Positions 22,739 through 30,237 are shown, numbered from the stretch's first letter. The stretch: 34,749 nucleotides of DNA from Rhodospirillales bacterium (GCA_020638335.1 JACKIT010000011.1:1-34749); one strand, 5' to 3'. A program made the numbers and translations. Notes: generated by a model from the sequence alone, not told the origin.

Positions 22739-23261
22739 CATTACTGTTAATGAGTGCAAAAACATTATAAGAGCACAACAGGTAGAGCTTCCTGTAAGCA
22801 CCACGAAAATAGCCGAGGCGCTGGGGCTTAAAGTGTGGAAGGTAGGCCACTGGCCCAATAACGTTTCCGGTATGATAAGAAAAGATGAGGAAAACGGTGG
22901 GGTAAGCGGTTATGCCATATATGTGAATAGCAACCATCATGTAAACAGGCGGCGCTTTACCATCGCGCATGAAATAGCCCATTTTGTATTGCATAGGGAA
23001 TTGATTGGCGATGGCATTGTGGAAGATGTCCTGCTTAGAAGTGAGCGTATCGAAGACAAACATAGGCTAGATAACAGAATAGAAGCGCAAGCCAATCAAT
23101 TAGCAGCGGATATACTCATGCCTTGGCATTTGCTTGACCCTATTCTGAATGGGGGAACAACAAACATTAAGGAAATTGCTTCTACATTTGAGGTATCGGC
23201 AAGCGCTATGTCTATACGATTGGGCGTTCCCTTTGAAGATGGATGTGTTGCCAATCAGTAG
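22728..23261 (+). CDS. ImmA/IrrE-family metallopeptidase
   Basis: A 177-residue zinc peptidase of the ImmA/IrrE (COG2856) type. The zinc and catalytic motif is H81-E-I-A-H85 in FTIAHEIAHFVLHRE, and the third ligand is E119 in NRIEAQANQLAADILMP. The N-terminus (VSTTKIAEALGLKVW) and the C-terminal ASTFEVSASAMSIRLG segment are typical. ImmA cleaves the XRE-type repressor of ICEBs1 to induce the element, and IrrE/DdrO does the same after DNA damage. No XRE-type repressor gene is seen in this element, which is unusual. The 5' end overlaps the two-TM gene, with ATG at 22728 and 22731. Confidence 0.9.
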   Translation: MMNNITVNECKNIIRAQQVELPVSTTKIAEALGLKVWKVGHWPNNVSGMIRKDEENGGVSGYAIYVNSNHHVNRRRFTIAHEIAHFVLHRELIGDGIVEDVLLRSERIEDKHRLDNRIEAQANQLAADILMPWHLLDPILNGGTTNIKEIASTFEVSASAMSIRLGVPFEDGCVANQ

Positions 23262-23280
23262 ACATTGACAACTTTTTTAC

Positions 23281-23308
23281 GTTCGATAAAAATAAAACAA
23301 AATCGAAC
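23281..23308. promoter_or_regulatory. Inverted repeat upstream of the recombinase gene
   Basis: GTTCGAT (23281-23287) and ATCGAAC (23302-23308) form a 7-bp inverted repeat with an AT-rich 14-base centre, ending 15 bases before the recombinase ATG. It fits an operator for the recombinase gene. The regulator is unknown. Confidence 0.45.
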
Positions 23309-23323
23309 AAAGGTTGTAATGTT

Positions 23324-24899
23324 ATGAAAGCTGTAATCCTCGCCCGCGTATCCACCAAAGAACAAGAAGAATTTGGCCATTCCCTACCTGCACAGGTTCA
23401 GAAGTTACAGGAATACGCCGAAAAGAAGGGCTTTGAGGTTATCAAGGAATTTTCCTTTTCCGAAAGCGCCGGGACGAAAATCCGCAAGAAATTTGAAGAC
23501 GTGCTGGCTTTCCTGAAAAGCCAGAAGGAAATGCCGGTTTTGCTATGCCAGAATGTTGACCGCGTAACGCGCAATTTCCGCGATGCCGTCGATCTGGATG
23601 ATATGCGGATCAATCACGGCCTTGAAATTCATTTCGTACAGGACGGCTTTGTTTTAAGCCGGAACGCCAGCGGCGGCGAAATGTTTATGTGGGAAGCCAA
23701 GGTTTTTCTGGCCAAGCAGTATATCAACCGCCTGACCGATGATGCCGTTCGCAGCATGAACCACAAACTGGAACAGGGCGAATGGGTCAGTAAAGCCCCG
23801 CTGGGCTATTTAAGCGCCAAGGTTGATGTGGGGCGCAGCACCGTTATCGTCGATCAGGAACGCGCCTTTCTGGTCAAGCGCCTGTTTCAAGGAATATTCG
23901 ACCGGAACCTGTTCCCTGAACGAACTGCGCCGTAAATCCAAGGATTGGGGCTTGCGCACCCTGAAAGACAATGCCCTGACCCCGCAAACCCTGCACCGGC
24001 TAATCCAGAACCCGTTTTACTATGGCGTCATGGTTTTGAACGGCAAGGAATACCGGCATAATTACCCGCCTCTGATAAGCAAGGAACTGTTCGACGCTTG
24101 CCAGCGCGTCCGGCTGGGCAATAAACGCACACAGGCCGTCAAGGAAACTAAAACGCCCTTTATTCGCGGGCTTATCAAATGCGCCGTATCAGGCCGGAAA
24201 GTGACCAGCGACCTGAAAAAGGGCAAATACGTATATTTGCACTGCTATAATCCGGATAATCCGAAAAAGAAGCTGTATATCCCTGAAAGCAAAATCATGG
24301 AACAGATTGAAAAGGTTTTTCAGTCTTTGCAGATACCGGCTGACGTTTTGGACGAAATTATTGACGATCTGCGCCAGACCCATGAATCCGAAAAGAAGTT
24401 CCATAACGATTCAATCAAGCGCCTGCACCGCGAAAGTGAAGATTTATCCAAAAAGCTGGACAAGCTGACCGATCTTTTGCTGGACGAGAGTATTACAAAG
24501 GATGTGTATCACAAAAAGCATCAGGACATGACCCAGCGCCAGTATGAAATTAACCGGGAACTGGAAGGACACCATGAAGGCAATGACCAGTTCAAAATTG
24601 CCCTTTCCATGCTGGTTACGCTGGCTTCAAAGGCATGGGACATATTCCAAAGTTCGACAATCGACGAAAAACGCCAATTGATAGGGTATGTATTTTCGAA
24701 CTTGGAAATGGAAGGCGCAAACCTGCGCTATACCTTGAAAACGCCGTTTAATCTGTTTAAAAACATGGCTGATAGTCAAAAATGGCGTCCCTTCCGGCAC
24801 ACAAAAATCCACACTCGGCGCAGTACCCAGCGAGCGGATCAAATTGTGATAATCCATCAATCCGGAAATATAGGCCTGACACGCAATATGCCCCCCTGA
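23324..24899 (+). pseudogene. Large serine recombinase (integrase), frameshifted
   Basis: A large serine recombinase in two reading frames. The first part, to about 23935, holds the resolvase domain with catalytic S10 (VILARVSTKEQ) and continues through SAGTKIRKKF, DRVTRNFRD and the start of the recombinase domain (APLGYLSAKV). The second, in the +1-shifted frame from about 23892, continues EYSTGTCSLNELRRKSKDWGLRT, then IQNPFYYGVMVLNGKEY, a degenerate Zn-ribbon (IKCAVSG...YLHCYN), a coiled coil, and a tail that reads through the attachment core into host DNA to stop at 24899. One extra G in GG at 23891-23892 explains the break. Unless it is a sequencing error or is bypassed, the protein is inactive. 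It is the integrase of this element, at its right end. Confidence 0.9.
24781..24791. other. Right attachment site core (attR), inside the recombinase reading frame
   Basis: AATGGCGTCCC, an exact copy of 14244-14254. The core is in the recombinase 3' coding region, and on the other strand it encodes the GTP of the Rap1a-like gene. In the circular form the recombinase would run into the left end and stop at 14348-14350. Confidence 0.88.
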
Positions 24900-25013
24900 C
24901 AACAATTCATTGCCCTGCTTATCCGATCCGCAAACCTGCAAAAGATAATCACCCGAAAACCGCGCAGCCACTGCAGGCACGACAAACAACACACCCCATA
25001 ACACCGATGTCAT
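24783..25013 (-). pseudogene. Rap1a/Tai-family gene, N-terminal fragment right of the element
   Basis: This encodes the first 77 residues of the interrupted gene: a signal peptide (MTSVLWGVLFVVPAVA), then LLQVCGSDKQGNELLSGGHIACQAYISGLMDYHN with two Cys at family positions, and SVDFCVPEGTP, the family's C-x-P motif. Past the junction the frame carries on into element sequence (FLTISHVFKQ...) and stops at 24627. With the left fragment it restores a 116-residue secreted protein. The ATG at 25011-25013 overlaps the edge of a palindromic repeat and has no normal ribosome-binding site, so the true start may be a GTG a few codons later. Confidence 0.83.
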
Positions 25014-25129
25014 CCCCGCGATCCGCGCAGCGGATTTAAACAGCGGGGATCCGATAAAGAGAATTTGCTTCGCAAATTCACATATCGATCCCGTTTGTTG
25101 TTGCAGGCTACGCCTACCAACGGGATGAC
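25009..25129. repeat. 121-bp three-hairpin palindromic element, ends GTCATCCC
   Basis: The outer arms GTCATCCC (25009-25016) and GGGATGAC (25122-25129) are inverted copies. Between them lie three stems: ATCCCCGC/GCGGGGAT (25012-25019 with 25043-25050) with ATCCGC/GCGGAT inside, GAATTTGC/GCAAATTC (25061-25068 with 25072-25079), and ATCCCGTT/AACGGGAT (25088-25095 with 25119-25126). It fills the gap between two co-directional genes and reaches the start of the Rap1a-like gene. Confidence 0.83.
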
Positions 25130-25140
25130 GCCTCATAGAG

Positions 25141-26271
25141 TTAGGATTTCTCATTAGATTTTTGCCTGAGTTGCTCAAGCACGGCAAACGGAGAATCTTC
25201 AAGGCGTTTCTCCGGTCCTGTACTCATAATTTTTGGACTGCGGCCCGCTGCCTTATTACGCTTACCTTTGAACTTACCTTTTGATTTCACATCCTGATCT
25301 GCCCGCAGCTTTTTCAGTGTCGGCTTATTTTCAGAAAACGCCTTACCCTTCTTCAACCGGAACGTCGCCAGCTCCGGCTTTTCCTGTGGTTTCCCTTTTT
25401 TGTCATCCTGAGCGGAAGGCGCATCAGCGCCTGTAGTCGAAGGATCTTTGCCTTCAGCCGCTTGAGAAGATCCCTCGACTTTCGCCTTCGCTGCTTCCTC
25501 AGCCGGATCATAAACCTTCTGATGCCCCATCGCTTTCAGCACCTCATAGAGCCCTTCAATGGAACTGCCAAGCCACTCAGCCCATTGATGGGAAGCCTTA
25601 AACTTACCGCCTTCCGCAGCGTCATAAACCCCGCTAATCACCCGGTCCAGCATATCAATCCGAATCGCTCGGCTTCCGTAAACCGGATACGCAATCGCCT
25701 GATAAAACGCTTTATCAACGCCTCTCTCATCAACCGCAAAAGACACAATTCCGTCTTTCGGACAATCCATCGGCAAATCTTTGTCATTCCACAGCCCCCA
25801 AAGCAGCGCCCGCAACCGCACCGCAGCAGGCTTATTAAGCGCTGGAATAAACACCAAAATCGGCCCTAGCCGAATTTTCTTCGCCCGTAAATCCCGCCGA
25901 TCATCCGCATCCAGCGCGCCGATCAAATTTTCAAGCTGTTCACGCGCGGCAATCCCGAGCGCTTCATAAACCTGAAACGCAATGCCCTTAACCGGCGCCT
26001 TGGCCTCACCCATATCCTCCAGCGCCACCAACGGCTCCAGAACACTGGCAATATGCCGCCCAAGCCATTCTTCCAGATGCGCACGCAGCACCACCTTATC
26101 AACATCGCCAATTGAAGCCCCATCCAACATAACGACTTTGGGCTTCAAAATACGCTCGCCTTTAACCAGCATCGCAATCGCCTCACCGGGCAGCGGATTA
26201 CTGGCTTGTGGCTGATAATGAATCTGAGCATCTTCACCCAGTGTATATTGTGTGTCTTGCGCGTTTAACAT
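25141..26271 (-). CDS. Protein of the C-terminal region of SUV3-type helicases, lacking the helicase motor
   Basis: A 376-residue protein. The stretch LGPILVFIPALNKPAAVRLRALLWGLWNDKDLP followed by YGSRAIRIDMLDRVISGVYDAAE and LYEVLKAMGHQKVY matches the C-terminal part of the large SUV3-like helicases of alphaproteobacteria. The N-terminal helicase domains (Walker A, DExx) are missing. The upstream frame is closed by a stop at 26371-26373, and AGGGA lies just before the chosen ATG at 26271. It may be a decayed helicase gene, or an independent small protein working with a helicase encoded elsewhere. The C-terminal 150 residues are Lys-rich and disordered, and include an in-frame repeat at 25402-25479. 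Confidence 0.58.
   Translation of the reverse strand: MLNAQDTQYTLGEDAQIHYQPQASNPLPGEAIAMLVKGERILKPKVVMLDGASIGDVDKVVLRAHLEEWLGRHIASVLEPLVALEDMGEAKAPVKGIAFQVYEALGIAAREQLENLIGALDADDRRDLRAKKIRLGPILVFIPALNKPAAVRLRALLWGLWNDKDLPMDCPKDGIVSFAVDERGVDKAFYQAIAYPVYGSRAIRIDMLDRVISGVYDAAEGGKFKASHQWAEWLGSSIEGLYEVLKAMGHQKVYDPAEEAAKAKVEGSSQAAEGKDPSTTGADAPSAQDDKKGKPQEKPELATFRLKKGKAFSENKPTLKKLRADQDVKSKGKFKGKRNKAAGRSPKIMSTGPEKRLEDSPFAVLEQLRQKSNEKS
25402..25479. repeat. 78-bp palindromic repeat in frame within the helicase-C-terminal gene
   Basis: GTCATCCTGAGCG opens the repeat at 25402. An inner stem AGGCGC/GCGCCT precedes GTCGAAGGATCT (25436-25447), which pairs with AGATCC-CTCGAC (25468-25479). The span is 78 bases, a multiple of three, and encodes a low-complexity Gln/Ser/Ala/Lys stretch without a stop. 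It belongs to the common GTCATCCTGAGCG repeat type. Confidence 0.75.
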
Positions 26272-26415
26272 TGTTCCCTGCAAACTCTCTATCAATAAGG
26301 GTTTGATATAAGACAAAAGAGACATGCATGTCCAATCAAAACATTCATAGCATCCTTGTAGATTTTTTGCTTAAATGCCTGAGCAAGCTTTCCGGCCAAC
26401 TTTGGAGTAAGCACG

Positions 26416-27912
26416 GTGCTGAAAATACCGCAAATACTAATCCTTACATTTATAATAATCAACGCATGGCCCGCAATGTCCCGCGCACAGGAAATAAGTG
26501 AAACAGGCGCACAGCACCTCCAAACCATACTCCAAAATATCCTGGATACACGCCAGCAACAACGCAGCGCACAAGATAAAAGCGCATTCGAATTCGACGG
26601 CGCCATCACCGTCGAACCCGCCGGAACCTATTACGCTATCACCTGGCCGCAAATGAAGCTCCACAGCGCAAACGGAGACACACTCAAAATCGGCCTCATC
26701 GCCATGAACGCCGTTCCGCACGATAAGCCCGGTCAATATAAAATCACCACCGCCATCCCCATACCGATTATCGGACAGAACGAAGATGGACAGGAGATTC
26801 TGCATATCACCATCGGCGCGCAAAACGCCGCCGGCATTTTTGATGAATCCTTAAACAATTTCATCAAAATGAATGCACAACTCAATGATATACAAATTAT
26901 ATTCGATGGCGGCGAGGCTTTAGCTACAATTCCAAAACTACAACTCAGCTATAATTTAAGCGAAGATGATAATGCCCGCTGGTCCGGCCCCTCACATTTC
27001 GAAATTTCAGATTTAAAGCTCACTAGGCCCGGTGAAAGCGCAGCGCTTTCCATCAAAAAATTAGTGGTTTCCAGTCGCATTGCAAGCTTCGCTGCACAAG
27101 CCTTAAACGGCGGTATGCAGCACGACGAACAAAACCAGCTCTCGCCGTTGCAACTCTCCGATGGCGCAGAGATAACGCTTGCCATATCAGGCTTGAGCGT
27201 ATCCGGCCCAAACAGCCCCGAAAAAAACGAAAACTTCACACTGGAATCAGCCGCTTTCAATTTTAAATACGAAAACGCCTTAAGCGGATCTACCAAAGCC
27301 CATACATCACTCAGCTTCCAGAACCTGATCACAAACGACATCCCGCAAGAGTTACAAATGCTGCTTCCGCGCACCGGAAGTTTTAGCCTGACGCAACATA
27401 ACATCCCACTGGCGGAGATTGACGAAACGCTGCAAAACAGCGCCGAAGCCTCCGGAAAAATTTTAAGCCTGCCGCTCCTTTTCAAAATCCCTTCCATCCT
27501 CGCCCAGGCCGGAAGCTATCTGGAAATCCGCGAAACCTTCTTCGAAAACCCGGAATATCGCATCGATTTTGACAGCATTCTGCGCGCAGATCTCGCAGCC
27601 GTAAACAGCGCCACAGCCATAGGAACATTGCGTTTTGCCGGACTGGATAAAATCCTCTCCCGCGCACAAGTCATTGGCACAGATATTAACAGCTCACCTT
27701 ACGCATTACCCGTGCGCGAGCTGGCGCGTTTTCTCGAACGCCTTAAACCGCTGGGCCGCATTGAAACCACAGCCGAAAACGGTTTTATCCATATCTTTGA
27801 TCTCAAAATGGATGAAAAAGGACAATTTCTGATTAACGGCCAAAACACAGACACACTTTTGCAGGAGCCCAAAGAACCTACGCCACCTGCCCAACAAAAG
27901 GTTCTGCCTTAA
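26416..27912 (+). CDS. Large secreted protein, DUF2125-like
   Basis: A 498-residue protein with a signal peptide (MLKIPQILILTFIIINAWPAMSRA) starting at a GTG with GGAG eight bases upstream. The mature part is a long chain of predicted beta-strands (AFEFDGAITVEPAGTYYAITWPQMKLHSANGDTLKI and following). Its C-terminal end, GRIETTAENGFIHIFDLKMDEKGQFLINGQNTDTL, resembles the last repeat of the alphaproteobacterial DUF2125 family of periplasmic proteins. The match is partial, so the family call is tentative. It is divergent from the helicase-C-terminal gene and convergent with hemW, overlapping its end by 35 bases. Confidence 0.6.
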   Translation: MLKIPQILILTFIIINAWPAMSRAQEISETGAQHLQTILQNILDTRQQQRSAQDKSAFEFDGAITVEPAGTYYAITWPQMKLHSANGDTLKIGLIAMNAVPHDKPGQYKITTAIPIPIIGQNEDGQEILHITIGAQNAAGIFDESLNNFIKMNAQLNDIQIIFDGGEALATIPKLQLSYNLSEDDNARWSGPSHFEISDLKLTRPGESAALSIKKLVVSSRIASFAAQALNGGMQHDEQNQLSPLQLSDGAEITLAISGLSVSGPNSPEKNENFTLESAAFNFKYENALSGSTKAHTSLSFQNLITNDIPQELQMLLPRTGSFSLTQHNIPLAEIDETLQNSAEASGKILSLPLLFKIPSILAQAGSYLEIRETFFENPEYRIDFDSILRADLAAVNSATAIGTLRFAGLDKILSRAQVIGTDINSSPYALPVRELARFLERLKPLGRIETTAENGFIHIFDLKMDEKGQFLINGQNTDTLLQEPKEPTPPAQQKVLP

Positions 27913-29065
27913 GGATGTAAGGAACCAAAGCATTCAATCGTAACAGGCCCTCGCGGCTCAATCGCATTTTATCATCATCCAGAAAAACCCAACCCTCATC
28001 TTGTACAATCTGCAATCGCTCCATATCCATAAATTCGCGCCAGCTCCGCCCGCCTTGCGCACTTAAATGTTCAAGCACCGCACCTTCACGCAGCCGCAAA
28101 CCCATCATCAACGCTTCCATAAACCGGTCTTCATGCGAAAGAATCTGCGCCGGATGCCCAGCACATCCATTCGCCTCAATCCATTCCAACCAGACTTGCG
28201 GCGCACTATGCTCACGCGTGGCCACTTTACTGCCATCATCGCGGCTTAAACGCCCGTGCGCCCCCGGCCCCACTCCGATATAATCACCATAATGCCAATA
28301 GATCAGATTATGCCGCGATTCCTGGCCGACACGCGCATGGTTCGACACCTCATAGGCCGGCAGCCCGGCCCCTTCCAAAACATCCTGCGTCAAATTATAA
28401 AACGCGCGCGCCTGTTCTTCCTCCGGCAAAGCAAACAGCCCCTGCTCATGATCAAAATAAAACGGCGTATTGCGCTCAATAGTAAGCTGATATAAAGACA
28501 AATGCCCTCCGGCCAGTGCGGCAGCCAGATCAAGCTCCGCCCGCCAGCCTTCCAAAGATTGATTGGGCCGCGCATACATCAAATCAAAGCTGAAACGATC
28601 GAAAATCTCACGCGCGACCTCAAGCGCCGCACACGCTTCCGCCGCGCTATGCTGGCGGCCTAGAAATTTCAAATCCGCATCATTAAGCGCCTGCACCCCA
28701 ACAGATACCCGGTTCACACCCGCCGCCTTAAACGCCGCAAACTTCTGCGCTTCAATCGAAGTTGGATTCGCCTCCAGCGTAACCTCAAGATCATTAACCT
28801 GCGGCCACAACGTGCGCGCCTTATCAATAATCGCACCCACCGTTTCCGGCTTCATCAGAGATGGTGTCCCGCCACCAAAGAAAATCGAGGTTAGCGTTCG
28901 CCCGCGCAATTGCTCCGCATAATGCTCCAGCGCTCGCAAGTAAGCCGCCTGCCAGCGCACATGATCGATCGTATCATGAACATGGGAATTAAAATCACAA
29001 TACGGACACTTGGCCAAACAAAAAGGCCAGTGGATATACACCCCGATCTGGCCTTGAATGTTCAT
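27878..29065 (-). CDS. hemW: Radical SAM heme chaperone HemW (HemN-like)
   Basis: A 395-residue radical SAM protein. The [4Fe-4S] motif is C16-x3-C20-x2-C23 (FCLAKCPYCDF), and IFFGGGTPSLM, LEANPTS, RVSVGVQALND, and SFDLMYARPNQS are the usual HemN/HemW segments. The C-terminal HemN domain is present (GDYIGVGPGAHGRLS, EALMMGLRLREGA). HemW inserts heme into target proteins such as NarI and is often misnamed coproporphyrinogen oxidase. It lacks the extra N-terminal part of true HemN. In alphaproteobacteria it usually clusters with rdgB and rph, as here, but an IcmD-like gene separates it from rdgB. Confidence 0.93.
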   Translation of the reverse strand: MNIQGQIGVYIHWPFCLAKCPYCDFNSHVHDTIDHVRWQAAYLRALEHYAEQLRGRTLTSIFFGGGTPSLMKPETVGAIIDKARTLWPQVNDLEVTLEANPTSIEAQKFAAFKAAGVNRVSVGVQALNDADLKFLGRQHSAAEACAALEVAREIFDRFSFDLMYARPNQSLEGWRAELDLAAALAGGHLSLYQLTIERNTPFYFDHEQGLFALPEEEQARAFYNLTQDVLEGAGLPAYEVSNHARVGQESRHNLIYWHYGDYIGVGPGAHGRLSRDDGSKVATREHSAPQVWLEWIEANGCAGHPAQILSHEDRFMEALMMGLRLREGAVLEHLSAQGGRSWREFMDMERLQIVQDEGWVFLDDDKMRLSREGLLRLNALVPYILKAEPFVGQVA

Positions 29066-29086
29066 ATTTAAAACAATCCGTTAAAC

Positions 29087-29488
29087 TTAATTAACGTTAA
29101 ATTTTGCTCTATTGAGCGATGCCGGCTCAATAGATACCCCGGTTGTCCCGATCGTATTGAGCATCGACTCAAACACCATCGGCAACGCAAAGAGCGCCCC
29201 ACCGGCAGCCAAACGAATAGCTCCGTCCTTCAATGGAGTCTGTGATGGGTTTTCAACGTGATCTTTCAGTTTCATCACACCCAAAACACCCATCAACAAA
29301 CCAATCATATAAGAAATGGCCGTCACCATCCCCGGCAATTCTTCAACCGACTCGGTAATATTCCGGGCAATATCACTAAAATCATGACCGGCACCAATTT
29401 GTGCATGCGCCTGCGTCGCACTCGTCAAAAAACCGACAACAAAAGCAGCCTGCAAGTGAACAGCTTTATTTTTTAAAATCTTAAACAT
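29087..29488 (-). CDS. IcmD/DotP-like small membrane protein
   Basis: A 133-residue protein with a signal peptide (AFVVGFLTSATQAHA) and two further hydrophobic segments (about 60-75 and 95-110). The linker VMKLKDHVENPSQTPLKDGAIRLAAGGALFALPMVF closely follows the pattern of IcmD/DotP and IcmC/DotE of the Dot/Icm (type IVB) secretion system, where a K-x-H-x-D/E-N-P-x-Q-x-P-L turn joins two helices. An AGGAGG site lies six bases before the start. No other secretion genes are in the window. It is an insertion in the otherwise standard hemW–rdgB cluster. An unrelated two-TM protein is also possible. Confidence 0.55.
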   Translation of the reverse strand: MFKILKNKAVHLQAAFVVGFLTSATQAHAQIGAGHDFSDIARNITESVEELPGMVTAISYMIGLLMGVLGVMKLKDHVENPSQTPLKDGAIRLAAGGALFALPMVFESMLNTIGTTGVSIEPASLNRAKFNVN

Positions 29489-29604
29489 TATAACCTCCTT
29501 GAATACGCTTTAACACCTCACGTATTGCAGCGATTTTATATAATAAAAATCAACCAAAAGTCAAATTTTCAGACACACTTCAGGCGAATCTTATGGGCGT
29601 AACC

Positions 29605-30219
29605 CTATACTGCTTCACCCTCAAAAGTCGCAACAACAAGTTGGCGAAAAGCATCAGCGCGGTGCGACATTGCATGCTTCTGATCCGGTTCCATCTGCGC
29701 AAAAGTTATCGTCTGCCCTTTAGGAACAAAAATAGGATCATACCCAAAACCATGCGTTCCACGCGGTGGAAATTCCAGATGGCCTTCGGCCCGCCCTTCA
29801 AAAATCTCCACATGTCCGTCTGGCCATGCCAAACAAAGTGCGCAAACAAATGCTGCCGATCTGTCCTCAGCCGTCCCCATAGCCTCTTCAACCTTATTCA
29901 TCGCATAGCTAAAATCGCGCGTTCCATCCGGTTTTTGCGCCCAGCGCGCCGAATAAATCCCCGGATCACCGCCCAGCGCCGTAACGCTCAAACCACTATC
30001 ATCCGCCAGTGCCGGCTTCCCTGAAGCCTTCGCCGCCGCCAAAGCCTTCAACCGCGCATTCCCGGCAAATGTACTTTCCGTTTCTTCCGGTTCAGGCAAT
30101 CCCAACTCCCCGGCAGTGTAAAATGTCGAAATATAAGGCCCCAGCAAATCCGCAATCTCACGCGCCTTACCCGCATTATGCGTTGCAACGACCAATTCGC
30201 TATCTGTAAATTTCCTCAT
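29605..30219 (-). CDS. rdgB: XTP/dITP diphosphatase (RdgB/HAM1)
   Basis: A 204-residue non-canonical purine NTP pyrophosphatase, which hydrolyses dITP, dXTP and ITP to the monophosphates and keeps them out of DNA and RNA. The motifs are VVATHNAGKAREI at the N-terminus, ESTFAGNARLKALAAAKASG, ALADDSGLSV with the catalytic Asp, GDPGIYSARWA, FEGRAEGHLEFPPRGTHGFGYDPIFVP and AMSHRADAFRQL. The start is set at MRKFTDSEL. In-frame residues upstream (MWITRDGLPRRASAPRND) come from the palindromic repeat at 30238-30329 and are unlikely to belong to the native protein. Confidence 0.95.
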   Translation of the reverse strand: MRKFTDSELVVATHNAGKAREIADLLGPYISTFYTAGELGLPEPEETESTFAGNARLKALAAAKASGKPALADDSGLSVTALGGDPGIYSARWAQKPDGTRDFSYAMNKVEEAMGTAEDRSAAFVCALCLAWPDGHVEIFEGRAEGHLEFPPRGTHGFGYDPIFVPKGQTITFAQMEPDQKHAMSHRADAFRQLVVATFEGEAV

Positions 30220-30237
30220 AGTTTTCTTTCCATCTGC

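Larger units (their letters stand above)
14244..24791 (+). mobile_element. 10.5-kb integrated element with Rep, restriction-modification and serine recombinase
   Basis: Flanked by the 11-bp direct repeat AATGGCGTCCC (14244-14254 and 24781-24791). Removing one repeat copy and everything between rejoins a Rap1a-like gene in frame, which is strong evidence for site-specific integration there. The cargo, left to right, is two unknown genes, a small ORF, SpoVG-like, gpII/X-type Rep, a PD-(D/E)XK-like protein, RhuM, a Type ISP-like R-M enzyme, a 2-TM protein, ImmA, and a large serine recombinase. It has a replication initiator and an integrase, but no relaxase, coupling protein or virion genes, so it looks like an integrated plasmid-like or phage-satellite-like element with defence genes. 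The recombinase is frameshifted. Confidence 0.9.

Noticed and set aside
14244..24791. A conjugative element or complete prophage.
   Set aside because: No relaxase, type IV secretion, capsid, terminase or tail genes are seen. Only replication, recombinase and defence-like genes are present.
28563..28922. An open plus-strand frame of 119 residues opposite hemW.
   Set aside because: It lies fully within hemW, which has clear conserved motifs on the other strand, and has no recognisable domain.
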